From Prionace glauca (taxonomy: Eukaryota; Chordata; Chondrichthyes; Carcharhiniformes; Carcharhinidae), in NCBI GenBank assembly GCA_037974335.1, contig CM075760.1, positions 43,590,103 to 43,654,102 on the forward strand: 64,000 nucleotides of DNA, given 5' to 3'. The position numbers and the translations under genes are program-made. Under the pieces are notes generated by a model. It was not told the DNA's origin. It was given only the letters and a program-made list of their open reading frames with translations, and did no database searches. Positions 52,240-62,429 of this stretch are shown one piece after another (the stretch's first letter is position 1; every line of letters starts with the position of its first letter).

Positions 52240-52545
52240 CAAGTGTGAGGAGCTCATGGAGCTTCTTTGTCACTAAGATTGAGACAATCTGATCAGCTGC
52301 CTCTGCTGATTCATTCCCTTCCATTGGGCCAAACTGTCTCTAAAATCTCCTTCTTCCCTGAGCCTTGAACTTGCCTGTTTCTTTAGTTTTTCTCCTATCT
52401 CCTCTCATCCCCTCCAGAGCTCACCTTCTCCGTGAGACTTACCCTCTGCTCCCTTTACTCTATTCTCACTAAGTTGCTGACCATCACCTTCCTCGTGTGA
52501 GCTGATTGTTTTAATTGTTCCCTTGCCTCGGGTCCTGTTACTTCT
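52240..52545 (+). repeat. 3' flank shared with ZNF-1 (1280-1620)
   Basis: 'caagtgtgaggagctcatgg', 'agcttctttgtcactaagat' and 'gacaatctgatcagctgcct' match the minus strand at 1560-1610. The similarity continues through a pyrimidine-rich stretch ending in CTCCAG or CTCAG. In ZNF-1 the same DNA leads into the Penelope-like fragment. Confidence 0.65.
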
Positions 52546-52549
52546 CAAT

Positions 52550-53125
52550 AAAACGGAATTCCTGGAAACATACTGCAGCTCCTTCTCTGGAGATCCAATG
52601 TCTGTTGTATAATTGTACCAGTGGCTGACAGGTTTCTGAAATTTTACTGTCTTGATATTTTAATGCACACTTTTCAAATTTGTTTTAAATGGCTTTATTT
52701 TAAATTAATAACACCAGCCTTACTGATACTAGACTATCACACAAACACATTAAATCATAAGAGAATAATTACTACAGTCATTTTCAGACTGGAAACTTAT
52801 CGGTCAGGAACAGATCCCAGTTTTACACCAATCTCTGATTTGACAGCATGATTCCAGCATTCACCATTGTTCTTCCTGACTCTAAAGGATCCTCTGTTCC
52901 ATGTCTAGGAGCTCTGAAACATGTGTGAAGTCAGAAGGTGCTGGAGTGGTAGTATTTCTGATATTCCCTCCTCAAGTTTCTAGATCATATCTGTCCCTCA
53001 CTCTGTTGTATCATTGTTCCAGAGGTTAACAGACTCCTGTGAACTCCTCCACCTGATATACTAATAAAGACTTTTATAAATTATTTTGAATGGGTTTATT
53101 TCAAATTAGTAACACCAGCCTTAAA
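52550..53125 (+). repeat. Dispersed block repeated at 29575-29965, with a second partial copy
   Basis: 52550-52930 matches 29575-29965. 53000-53120 repeats its middle ('gttaacagactcctgtgaac', 'tgggtttatttcaaattagt'). Confidence 0.6.
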
Positions 53126-53129
53126 GTCA

Positions 53130-53500
53130 CTGATTCAGTACAAATGATCAATGGGTACTGAGTACATCCAGGCCTCAGACTGGGGTTTCTGAGTCAATTC
53201 TGTGCAATGGAATGTCTTATCAGTGTTGTCATGGTGAGCTGTCTGCAGTAAAGAGCCTGTTTGAGTCTCTAACTCAGACTAAACTGCTCCTCCCACAACA
53301 CACAAAACATTAGACCCCCATACCTCAAATTATAAAGAGTTTAGACACAGAAATCATTCAAGCTGGAGAGTGTGTTTGAAAAAATCATCCTACATTTCAT
53401 AAAATAAATTTCTCAACAATGGTTCAGCTGCTGTTTGAGAATTGAGTCAGATTTTGGGGATCTGACACCAGGAAGGCCATGGCACATGGTGCAGAACAGA
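53130..53500. other. No recognised feature
   Basis: Nothing recognised. Confidence 0.35.
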
Positions 53501-53504
53501 TTCA

Positions 53505-53735
53505 CCACAGCTCAGAAAGGAGCCATTCTGCCATTGGTGTCACTGCCAGCTCTTTGGAAGAGCTATCCATTAATCCCATGTGTCTGCTGTTTCCCCACAG
53601 CTGCAGAAATACTTTCCCTTCAAACATTTCTCCAACTCTCTTTTGAAAGTTATTGTTGAACCTGCTCCCAGAAGCTTTCGGGCAGCAGACTCCATCGCTG
53701 AAATGAAATGTTTTCTTCTAACTTTGTCCCAATTT
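53505..53735. repeat. Decayed LINE-like repeat
   Basis: 'aaggagccattctgccattg' and 'tctcttttgaaagttattgt' match 59170-59290 in order. Confidence 0.5.
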
Positions 53736-53839
53736 CATTTTCCCATGAAGAGAAATTGGGAATCTTTTCATTCGAACAAGGCAGGATGAGAGGAAATGTG
53801 AGCAAGGCGTTCAAAACTGGATCAAGACCATCATCCAAA

Positions 53840-54430
53840 CACTACAGATACTCTTTCTCCTTCAGAATGTGTTTGATGTCCACCATTGGGAAATACTGGA
53901 ATCCATTAATAAGGAGGTGCCCTGCCTTAATCTCCTTCATAACTGATTTGAGAATTTTTCCAATGACCGATGTTAACCTAACTGGCCCAAGTTTCCTGCT
54001 TTCTGTCTCCCCCCTTTTCTTGAATAGAGGAGTCAAATTCTCTATTTTCCAATCTGACTGAATCTTTCCAGAATCCAGAGTATTTTGGAAAATTAAAACC
54101 ATTGCAATGACTATTTCAGCAGCCACTTACTGTAACACTCTCGAATGATGTGCATCAAGACAAGGGAATTGTCAACTTTGAGTTACAATAATTTCAGTTT
54201 CCTGTATATGGAGCATGTTATAAGTTTCTTGTAATTGTGTTAAGCTCCTCTCTCCCTTTCACTCCCTTATTCAGTTATTTCTGAGGATGTTATTTGTTTC
54301 CTCCACAGTGAAGATTTGTAGAAACTCTTACTGTCTGTTTCTATATTTCTCGCTAACCTTCTCTCATACTCTAATTTCTCTCTCCTTATTAATCTTTTTG
54401 TCATTCTTTGCTGTTCGTTATATGCTGTAT
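53840..54430 (-). mobile_element. Old CR1-like LINE fragment, RT N-terminal part
   Basis: Minus frame: LIFQNTLDSGKIQSDWKIEN, LTPLFKKRGE, GPVRLTSVIGKILKSVMKE (RPVSL motif altered). Confidence 0.75.
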
Positions 54431-54499
54431 CTGAGACAATAAAAACTTCAGCTTTTCAAAAGTTGTTGGTAGCTCCAGTGAGTTCAGTTCTCAGCTGTG

Positions 54500-54865
54500 G
54501 GTAGCATCAGGTTCAGCTTCACCCAGCACATCGATATCTGTAATGTCACCTTGATCTCATATTTATAAAACTCCTTATAGACAATGAGAAACATCCCAAA
54601 GGCTTTTAAAGGAGCAGTGACTCTGAGCCACATCAGAAGATATGAGGATGTTAAACCGAAGACTCCATCTGCTCTCTAAGATCTTATAGTTACTATTTTG
54701 AACAAGAGCAGGGAGTTCACCCCTGTGAGAGCAATATTACCCCTCACCCAATCTCCCTAAAAACAGATCATCACTGCTCTTTGTGGAGGCTCATTGCGCA
54801 CAGAGATGACCTGAGGTTGTGAAAGGTGCGACATAAATGCAAATTCTGTCTACTCCAGCCCCGTT
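54500..54865 (+). repeat. Ancient dispersed repeat
   Basis: 'aaaccgaagactccatctgc', 'gagcagggagttcacccctg', 'aggttgtgaaaggtgcgaca', 'taaatgcaaat': a phrase set I know as widely dispersed in cartilaginous-fish DNA. An antisense piece lies at 59510-59610. Confidence 0.55.
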
Positions 54866-54965
54866 ACTGTCCTTAGCAGCAGTATCATCAACACCTCCCC
54901 AGTGTCAGCATGAACAAGGTTCAGTCCTGAATCTGATGAAAAGCCGCAGAATCAGAGCAGTGCAG

Positions 54966-56003
54966 TCATCTATGAACTCGCTGGTGTACCAGCAGGTTGT
55001 ATGATCGATTAAAACACTTGCCACATGTGGAGCATGTGAAGGGTTTCTCCCCGGTGTGAATTTGCTGGTGTGCCTGCAGGGTGGATGAATGAATAAATCC
55101 CTTCCCACACTCAGAGCAGGAGAAGGGTCTCTCATTGGTGTGAACTCGCTGGTGTATCAGCAGATTGGATGATCGAATAAATCCCTTCCCGCACTTGGAG
55201 CAGGTGAATGGCCTCTCCCCAGTGTGAACACGCTTGTGTGTCAGCAGGTGGGATGGTCGCGCAAATCCCTTCCCACATTCAGAGCAGGTGAATGGTCTCT
55301 CCTCAGTGTGAATCTGCTGGTGTGTCAGCAGGTTGGAAGACTGAGTAAATCCCTTCCCACACTGGGGACAGATGAACGGCCTTTCCCCAGTGTGAGTGCG
55401 CTGATGTACCGTGAGTTCAAATAACCGTCTGAACCCAGTTCCGCAGTGAGAGCATTTGAACGGTCTCTCATCAGTGTGAACACGTTGATGGTATTGGAGA
55501 TCTCCAGAACCTTTGAAGCACTTCCCACACTCTGGACATTTAAAAGGTCTCTCACCACTGTGAACTCGTTGGTGTATCTGAAGGTGGGGTGATGTCCTGA
55601 ACCTCTTCCCACACTGTGAGCAGCTAAATGGTGTGTCCCTATTGTGAATGCGCTGGTGCTCCCTCAGTCCATGTGGGTTTTTAAAGCTCTTCTCACAGTC
55701 GGAGCATTTAAACTCTCTCTTGTCAGTGTGCACTTGCTGATGTTTCAGCAGGTGGGATGAGAGACTGAATCCTTTCTCACACATGGGGCAGGTGAATGGC
55801 CTCTCCTCAGTGTGGAGTCTTTGGTGTCTCTGAAGGCAAATTAACTGAGTGAATCCCTTCCCACACACAGAGCAAGTAAATGGCCTCTCCCCGGTGTGTC
55901 TTCGTCGATGAATTTCCAGCTCACACGGGCGTCTGAATCCTTTCCCACAGTCTCCACATTTCCAGGGTTTCTCCTTGGTGTGAATGGTGCTTTTTGCATC
56001 CAT
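54966..56003 (-). CDS. ZNF-8: C2H2 poly-zinc-finger protein, 12 fingers
   Basis: An intact array, a probable nuclear DNA-binding protein. I start it at [16 protein letters not shown] (56003, AGCATGG context), which aligns with MEGKSTIHSGEK of the relatives. The frame is open further up to 56084, but that part comes from a dispersed repeat. Twelve units: [79 protein letters not shown] (with CSKCGKGF), [16 protein letters not shown]. The CxKCFK and CGTGFRR pair is shared with ZNF-1. It ends LLVHQRVHR. The usual leader is not visible, and the upstream exon border appears to have been replaced by repeat DNA. Promoter P8 at 57560-57800 faces it. Confidence 0.9.
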   Translation of the reverse strand: MDAKSTIHTKEKPWKCGDCGKGFRRPCELEIHRRRHTGERPFTCSVCGKGFTQLICLQRHQRLHTEERPFTCPMCEKGFSLSSHLLKHQQVHTDKREFKCSDCEKSFKNPHGLREHQRIHNRDTPFSCSQCGKRFRTSPHLQIHQRVHSGERPFKCPECGKCFKGSGDLQYHQRVHTDERPFKCSHCGTGFRRLFELTVHQRTHTGERPFICPQCGKGFTQSSNLLTHQQIHTEERPFTCSECGKGFARPSHLLTHKRVHTGERPFTCSKCGKGFIRSSNLLIHQRVHTNERPFSCSECGKGFIHSSTLQAHQQIHTGEKPFTCSTCGKCFNRSYNLLVHQRVHR

Positions 56004-56110
56004 GCTTAGGTTCACATGAATCAAATGAACCTGGATGCTGGAATTTGAAACAAAAACAGAAAATCTCAGTAAGTCTGACAGCATCTGTGAGGGAGAATAG
56101 AGTCAATGTT
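56004..56110 (-). repeat. Short dispersed repeat forming the 5' edge of ZNF-8
   Basis: The minus strand reads 'acagatgctgtcagacttac', 'tgagattttctgtttttgtt', 'tcaaattccagcatccaggt'. TTCCAG here could serve as splice acceptor for the ZNF-8 exon. A second copy, inverse, lies at 56180-56221. Confidence 0.65.
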
Positions 56111-56221
56111 TTGAATCTAGATTAGATTCATCAGAGAGGAAAGAGACCATATTTTTAGGCAGACAAATGTGTCACAAAAACAAAAAGTACTGAAAAATCT
56201 CAGCAAGTCTGACAGCATCTG

Positions 56222-56520
56222 GGGAGTCAAGGTGGCACAGTGGTTAGCACTGTTGCCTCGCAGCACTTGGGACCCAGGTTCAATTCCTGACTTGGATCAC
56301 TGTGGAATTTGCATGTTTTTCCCATGTCTGCATAGGTTTCCCTGAGTGCTCCGGTTTCCTCCCACAGTCCAAAGATGTGCAAGTTAGGTGCATTGGCTAT
56401 GCTAAATTCTCCCTCAGTGTACCAAACAGGCGGTGGAGTGTGGCGACTGGAGAATTTTCAGTTACTTCATTACAGTGTGAAGGTAAGCCTATTTGTGACT
56501 AATAAATAAAACTTTTTTTA
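56222..56520 (+). mobile_element. tRNA-SINE subtype 2, full length
   Basis: Head AAGGTGGCACAGTGGTTAGC, B box CAGGTTCAATTCC, body, then 'ggagaattttcagttacttc' and 'aaggtaagcctatttgtgac' with 'taataaataaaac' at the end. Confidence 0.92.
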
Positions 56521-56546
56521 CTTTTAGCATTTGTGGGGAGAGAAAT

Positions 56547-56628
56547 GGTACCATGGCGGAGTGGTCTAAGATGCTGGATTAAGACTGCAGTCACAGCAGG
56601 GGCCTGGGTTCAAATTCCATAACTGCCA
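56547..56628 (+). pseudogene. tRNA-Leu (AAG)-like pseudogene
   Basis: 82 bases with the layout of a long-variable-arm tRNA: GGTACCA, TGGCGGAGTGGTCTAAG, CTGGATTAAGACTGCAG (anticodon AAG), a variable arm, GGGTTCAAATTCC, ending TGCCA. One mismatch in the anticodon stem and three in the acceptor stem argue against function. It lies between two SINEs but is not part of either. Confidence 0.7.
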
Positions 56629-56639
56629 GAATTGATTTG

Positions 56640-56960
56640 AGTTTTAGGGTGGCACAGTGGTTAGCACTGCTGCCTCACAGCTCCAGGTCCCAGGTTCAAT
56701 TCCAGCCTTGGGTCACTGTGTGTGCAGTTTGCACATTCTCCCTGTGTCTGTGTGAGTTTTCTCTGGGTGCTCTGATTTCCTGCCACAGTCCAAAGACGTG
56801 CAGGTTAGGTTGATTGGCTATGCTAAATTGACACTAGTATCAGGGGGACTAGCAGGGTAAACCTGTAGAGTTACGGGGATAAGGCTTTGGTCAGATTGTG
56901 GTCAAAACAGACTTAATGGGCTGAAGGGCCTCCTTCTGTACTGTAGGAATTCTATGAATA
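56640..56960 (+). mobile_element. tRNA-SINE subtype 1, full length
   Basis: Head TAGGGTGGCACAGTGGTTAG, B box CAGGTTCAATTCC, end 'ggctgaagggcctccttctg' and 'tactgtaggaattctatgaa'. Confidence 0.92.
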
Positions 56961-56989
56961 GAGCCAATATTTCCAGTCAGGATGACAGA

Positions 56990-57330
56990 TTTTGATTTGA
57001 TTTATTACTGTTATGTGTATTGGGACACAGTGAAAAGTATTGTTTCTTGTGCTACAGAAAGAAAACATACCATTTATAGAACATAGAAAAACAGAGGGTG
57101 CAGAATGTAGTGTTATAATCATAGTTAGGGTGCAGAGAAAGGTCAACTTCATGCGCTGTAGGTCTATTCAAAAGTCTGATGGCAGCAGGGAAGAAGCTGT
57201 TCTTGAGTCAGTTGGTACACGTCCTCAGACTTTTGTATCTTTTTCTTGATGGAAGAAGGTGGAAGACAGAATGCCCGAGGTGCATGGGGGTCCTTAATTA
57301 TGCTGGCTACTTTGCCAAGCAGTGGGAAAT
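56990..57330 (-). mobile_element. Retroposon with ATTTGATTTGATTTATT edge
   Basis: Inverse of 15301-15665: 'gatttgatttattactgtta', 'acagtgaaaagtattgtttc', later 'cgtcctcagacttttgtatc'. Confidence 0.7.
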
Positions 57331-57354
57331 GTAGACAGAGTCAATGGATAGGAG

Positions 57355-57455
57355 ACTGCTTGATGGATTGCACTATGTCAAATCTGCTGAGATTTTCCAG
57401 CATTTTGTTTTTGTTTCAGATTCCAGCATCCGCAGTAGTTCACTTTTAAACAAAT
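57355..57455 (+). repeat. Short dispersed repeat
   Basis: 'tctgctgagattttccagca', 'tttgtttcagattccagcat', 'ccgcagtagttcac'. Confidence 0.8.
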
Positions 57456-57559
57456 GTCAAGCTGAGGGAGCAAAGGATGTCTTTAACAGAGACAGACCTG
57501 AGTAGCCCACCTTGGATTCACTTTCTTTCCCTTCAGTTGCTGCAAGTCCTCAATTTCCT

Positions 57560-58110
57560 CCAGAATGAGAAAAGAAATGTAAAGGGGAGAAAGGAAAGTG
57601 TTTTACTCACAGATGTTGAAGATAAGTAGAAGTTTTATCTGTGTGAATCTGAATGGTGATTCAGAGAGAGAGCAGCAGCTTTGCTGGGCAGGAATGAGCA
57701 GCTTCACCAGCTCCGCATTCAGACAATGGGGAAAGTTTAGTGCAGCCCTAGGCACAAACGCCGTGTTGTGATTGGTTGCATGGTAATTCTACTTCCGGTA
57801 CGCCAACTCTTTCCATTGGTCAATCCGGATCCAATCACAATAAGGGACGGAAATGACCCCTCGAGCCATCGTGACGTCATAATGGGAGCCAGCCTGATTC
57901 AGCCAATCAGGATTACTCTCCTATGCAGTGACATCTCTGGGCCCAAGTCCCCGGCCCCTCCAAGTGGTCGAGCCGAAGCTTGATGGCTCCGGCTAATCGG
58001 CAGCTCTGGAGGACCGGAAGTCGCCTAGACCTCCAGCCAATCAGAGCGCGGGGCTTTATGACAATGCAGATTGAGCTTCAGACATACTCAAATTTGTTCT
58101 TGTCTCCAAC
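57560..58110. promoter_or_regulatory. Promoter P8, bidirectional layout, serving ZNF-8
   Basis: On the minus strand a first exon ends CAACATCT|GTGAGT (plus 57605-57620), preceded by CCAAT boxes (ATTGG at 57771 and 57815). The centre has 'cgtgacgtcataatggg' (a CRE-like palindrome at 57873). The plus side has CCAAT at 57904 and 58037 and the shared 'ctggaggaccggaag' and 'ccagccaatcagagcg' module, then 'attgagcttcagacatactc' as the beginning of an exon 1. The plus-side exon is cut at about 58110 by a Penelope-like end. Confidence 0.65.
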
Positions 58111-58630
58111 AAGGGCATTGACCGGTCACGGGCATCCGGCCTCTGATCTTCGGGTAAGCATTCTCCAAGGCAGCCTTCACGACACACAACAGCACAGTGT
58201 CGCTGAGCAGAGACTGATAGCCAAGTTCCACACACGAGGACAGCCTCAACCGGGATCTTGGGTTCATGTCACACTTTCTGTAACCCCCCAATAATGACTT
58301 GCCTGAGCTTGCAAAATCTCACTAACTGGCCTGTCTGGAGACAATACACATCTCTTTAACCTGTCCTTAACGCTGTCTCCATTCACATTGTCTGTACTTT
58401 TAAGACTTCATTACTTATAAAGATTCGCATTCCAATCATTATTCTGTAAATTGAGTTTGTGTCTTTATGAGCCCTGTTTGTGAACAGAACTGCCACTCAA
58501 CTGATGAATGCGCAGCGCTCCAAAAGCTAGTGGATTTTGCTACTAAATAAACCTGTTGGACTTTAACCTGGTGTCATGAGACTTCTTACTGTGTTTATCC
58601 CAGTCCAATGCCGACATCTCCATGTCAAGA
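58111..58630 (+). mobile_element. Penelope-like element: GIY-YIG C-terminus and 3' UTR
   Basis: The first 180 bases read GHGHPASDLRVSILQGSLHD and VAEQRLIAKFHTRG. I recognise these as the C-terminal end of the GIY-YIG endonuclease domain of Neptune-type Penelope elements. The 3' UTR follows (matching 42150-42512), with 'aataaacctgttggacttta' and the tail 'cagtccaatgccgacatctc'. 5'-truncated; the RT is absent. Confidence 0.75.
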
Positions 58631-58639
58631 TTACAAATG

Positions 58640-59000
58640 AACATTGGAATTAGGGGCAGGACTGGGCCAAGGTATCTTTTTCTTTCTCTTTCAAAGACAT
58701 TGATATCCTTCAGCTCCCTCAAATTTCTGCCAAAAGAGTATGGCAACGTCTTGTGAACTTGATTTAATTTATTATTGTCACATGTATCATTCAATCAGCT
58801 CCTGTGTCCATTCTTCACTGCAGAACCCCTTCACCCTGCTGCTCCCACAGTCCTCAGCTTGATACAGAGTTAGCTCTGTTCACCATCAGTCTTTGTTGCT
58901 GCCTTCATTTGCTTTATGGATACCCATCAAGTGACACACTCTTTAAGTCAGGAATTAGGATTGGGAATGTGGCTTTTTTGTCCAGGAAGTTTATACTGGC
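58640..59000. other. No recognised gene
   Basis: Only a short 'gatttaatttattattgtcac' retroposon edge at 58760-58785. Otherwise unassigned. Confidence 0.4.
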
Positions 59001-59350
59001 TCCCTGTGAATCAAACCATTTCCCTGTTCTATCCCTGTTGGTTTATTTCTCTCAATTGCTCAAGCAATATTATTTTGGAAACATTCCATCATCTCTGCTC
59101 TCCCCCTCATAGGAAGTGGGTTCCAGGTATTTGCCACTTTCTTCAAATGCAAATGAGTCTCAGAGCAGAGAAGGAGGCCATTCCACCGATTGTACCCATG
59201 ATATTCCTTTGAAGAAGCTCTTCCATTAATCCCATATTTCAGTTCAAATCTGTCCAGTTCCGTTTTGAAAGATCCAGTTTAATTTTCTTCCTGCACCATT
59301 TTCAGACAGTGAATTCCAAATCACAACAACACATATTCTATTTTAAAACA
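59001..59350. repeat. Decayed LINE-like repeats
   Basis: 59090-59350 shares 'gagaaggaggccattccacc' and 'ctgtccagttccgttttgaa' with 53505-53735. Confidence 0.45.
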
Positions 59351-59509
59351 AACAATTTAACAATATATCGTGTTTAGATTTTCACAGGAGATTTGGAAAT
59401 GGAGTAAAAGGCATGGTTGTTACTCAAAATTAAGATTCAGTCTTTATTGATAATCTCCGTGAGCGGACTGAGTGGGATACATCCAACTTTGGAGTCTACT
59501 TTGAAAAAG

Positions 59510-59610
59510 GAAATTACATTCTGACAGTCCCTTTCATGACCACAAGATCCTGGAAAGTGTTTCACAGCCAAGTTCTTTTGAAGTGTGGTGACTGTTGTGA
59601 TGTGGGAAAC
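59510..59610 (-). repeat. Ancient dispersed repeat piece
   Basis: 'aaagtgtttcacagccaagt' and 'tgaagtgtggtgactgttgt', the antisense neighbour of the repeat at 54500-54865. Confidence 0.45.
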
Positions 59611-59689
59611 TCACAAATGAAAATGATCACTTTCATCTGTATTAAGTTAAATATAGCAAGGTCAAGGAAGCCATGTTAAACCCTAACAT

Positions 59690-60285
59690 ATGAGGAGATT
59701 GTTATGCAATAAAGCTAGACATTGCTGAGCAAGCAGAACTTGTCCAAGCTATGGAATTCTTCAATCATTTTGATAAGCTAGAGAATGTTATATTCTGTCA
59801 AAGTCTGGCTCAAGAATGAGGCTCTTTGTCAACCTGATCAAGATTAGTTAAGAAAGAAACCTATTGTCTTTCACAAAGTGTATTTTTGAACAAGTGTTTC
59901 TTGTATTAACTATTGCAGGATTCTCTGGAGGCTAGGTATTGTCAAAAACTTCAGCCAATACAGAGACTCACAAAGGCCAGTGTTCCGGTTATAAATGTAT
60001 CTATATTAACCAATGATTGATGGGAGAACGAGCATTGGGCAGTCCAATGGCTTACTACAAGAGAAGACACTGAGCATTCCAACACCACTCTAAGGTTACA
60101 TACAGCAGACAGGTCAATTATACCTTTCCCAAGTTTACGTTTCCTGCCTTTTATTAATTATGGACCAGTTAGTTTCAACACAAATCAATCACAATTAATA
60201 CCTGTTATATACTTCAGCCAATTGCATTTACCCTTTGACCTCATGGGGTTTCACCGATCTGTAAAATCCAGATCCTTCCTCCCTT
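59690..60285 (+). repeat. Dispersed repeat shared with 14140-14540
   Basis: 'aggtattgtcaaaaacttca', 'agactcacaaaggccagtgt' and 'gacaggtcaattataccttt' match in order. No coding content. Confidence 0.5.
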
Positions 60286-60287
60286 TG

Positions 60288-60612
60288 TTAGAATCATAGA
60301 ATCCCTACAGTGCAGAAGGAGGCCATTCGGCCCATCAAGTCTGAACTGACCACAATCCCATCCAGGCCCTATTCCCGTAACCCCATGCATTTACCTAGCT
60401 TGTCCCCTCGATACTAAGGGGCAATTTAGCTTGGCCAACCCACCTAACCTGCATGTCTTTGGACTGGGGGGAAACCGGAGCACCTGGCGGAAATCCATGC
60501 AGACACGAGGAGAATGTGCAAACTCCACACAATGACCTGAGGCCAGAATTGAACCCAGATCCCTGGCCCTGTGCGGCAGCAGTGCTAACCACTGTGCCAC
60601 TGTGCTGCCCCC
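60288..60612 (-). mobile_element. tRNA-SINE subtype 1, full length
   Basis: 'gaatcatagaatccctacag', 'gaggccattcggcccatcaa', through to the head, antisense of GGCAGCACAGTGGCACAGTG. Confidence 0.92.
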
Positions 60613-60619
60613 TCTGTTG

Positions 60620-61320
60620 CTCAGCAACTGCTGACTTTGGCCACAAAGGTCCATGTTAAGGCTCCCATCAACTCTGGCGCATGTCAATGGCCAGGCCAGA
60701 CAGAAGTATATTCTTGTGTCTGAAAAGGCCAACCTTATCAGGATAATATGAATAACTCAAATCGTAAGGGACTCTGCGAAGGCCTGCTCTATCTGCACAA
60801 TATGAACTACTCTATTCAAGAAGGGGCCAAGAAGACCTTACTGCTAGTAACTGTTATTGATAAGAACTTACACATTCTGTAGTTTCATTGTCCTAAAGAT
60901 TGTGGTTCATTTCAATATGCCTCTTGTCCCATTGGGTTTTGAGGCAACCTGCTTTGGCTAAAGTGTACAGATTTCTTTAACATACAGCTAAAATACATTT
61001 TTAAAGATCCAAAGTGTATGTTTAAGTCAGAAGTATTTGACCAAATCTTATACTTAGTTAAATATCTTAATGTGTTTATCCATGTCTGATAGACTGTCCC
61101 CCTGTTGTAAACCTAATCTTAGGTCATTTCACTTTTTAGAATTTTGTTAGTAATTTAAATCCCTGGTTACTTGAAATATCTATAACCTACTAGGAATTTC
61201 CCCAGTATAACCAAAAATATTAATTAACGATTACTGTGATAATTAGCTACCAGTCAGTAATAGATGACTGAATAAGTGGTGAGTCTTAATTGAATTATAG
61301 TTGAAAGATCAATAATGAGT
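60620..61320. other. No recognised feature
   Basis: AT-rich, no gene or recurring repeat recognised. Confidence 0.4.
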
Positions 61321-61324
61321 TAGT

Positions 61325-61510
61325 TCACAGAATCACAGATTACTACAGTGCAAAGAGGCCCTTCGGCCCATTGAGTCTGCACCAATGCATGAAATGTCCT
61401 GACCTGCCCACCTAGTCCCACTTGCCAGCACTTGGCCCATAGCCTTGAATGTTATGACTTGCCAAGTACTCATCCAGGTCCTTTATAAAGGATGTGAGGC
61501 ATACTGAAAG
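61325..61510 (-). mobile_element. LINE 3' end of another type
   Basis: 'agaatcacagattactacag', 'gaggcccttcggcccattga', 'catccaggtcctttataaag'. Confidence 0.6.
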
Positions 61511-61785
61511 ACTGATTTTTATTTGCTGTAAAATGTTTAATTGCTGTGTATGTAAAGAATGTGCAGTGAAGATAAATGCACTGGTGAGAGAGACCTTCAA
61601 GCTCTGATTAGCCTCAACATTTGAAACTGTGTAAATAAGGGATTATATAGAATCAGATAAGGAGATAGTATGAAACAATTCTATTCCTGATAATGACAGA
61701 AAGTGGAGCAAGTAATTGAAGATCCAACTAAAGTAATCTAGTGACAAAATTGTTTTGTTTCTTTCCAACAACCATTTTGTTCCAG

Positions 61786-61842
61786 GCTCGAAGGGCCAGA
61801 TGGCCTACTCCTGCTCCTATTTCTTATGTTCTTATGTTCTTA
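61786..61842 (+). mobile_element. LINE family A, extreme 3' end
   Basis: Only about 57 bases: 'ggctcgaagggccagatggc', 'ctactcctgctcctatt', then two and a half TTCTTATG units. Confidence 0.85.
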
Positions 61843-61929
61843 ATCTCACTCACCCTCAAACCAATCCCTGACTTTCCCTTTTGTTCTATCTGACCCTCCC
61901 CCCTTTCTCATCAGCATCAAACCCATCAC

Positions 61930-62060
61930 ATTTCTCCCTCTCTTTAGTTCTGAAGTAGGGTGAAACATTAACTCTATTTCTCTCTACACAAATGTTGCCA
62001 AACCTGCCGAGCTTTTCCAATTCTTTCTGTATTTATTTTAGATTTATCTGCAGTGGTGAA
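61930..62060 (+). repeat. Short dispersed repeat
   Basis: 'gaaacattaactctatttct', 'cacaaatgttgccaaacctg', 'cgagcttttccaattctttc'. Confidence 0.65.
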
Positions 62061-62303
62061 AAGCACTATTTTCTATCCAGGATAAAGTAATTGTCTTTCA
62101 CCAGCTTTTGTGGTTCATTTCAGCAGAAATGTGCTCTCCCAGGCTCAAAGAGCATCAGCCCACTGGAAGCAAAGTTGTGAGACTGGCCAGTCCAACAGAA
62201 AGAAAACCTCCAATCCTCCCACTTCACCAACTGTCAGAATGAACATGATTCTGTCCTGGATGTAATTAACAACAGCAATAACAGCAGAATCCAAACCCTG
62301 TCA

Positions 62304-62429
62304 TTACTTGTGAACTTGCTCGTGTTTCAGCAGGCTGGATAACTGAGTGAATCGCTTTCCACACACAGAGCAGGTGAAGGACTTCTCCCCAGTGTGAACT
62401 CGCTGGTGTCTCTGCAGTGCGGATGACCA
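62304..62429 (-). pseudogene. Lost C-terminal fingers of ZNF-9
   Basis: In frame after the ZNF-9 stop: [12 protein letters not shown] completes finger 12, then [22 protein letters not shown] and a natural TAA at 62304-62306. Only the one TAA separates it from the rest. Confidence 0.8.
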
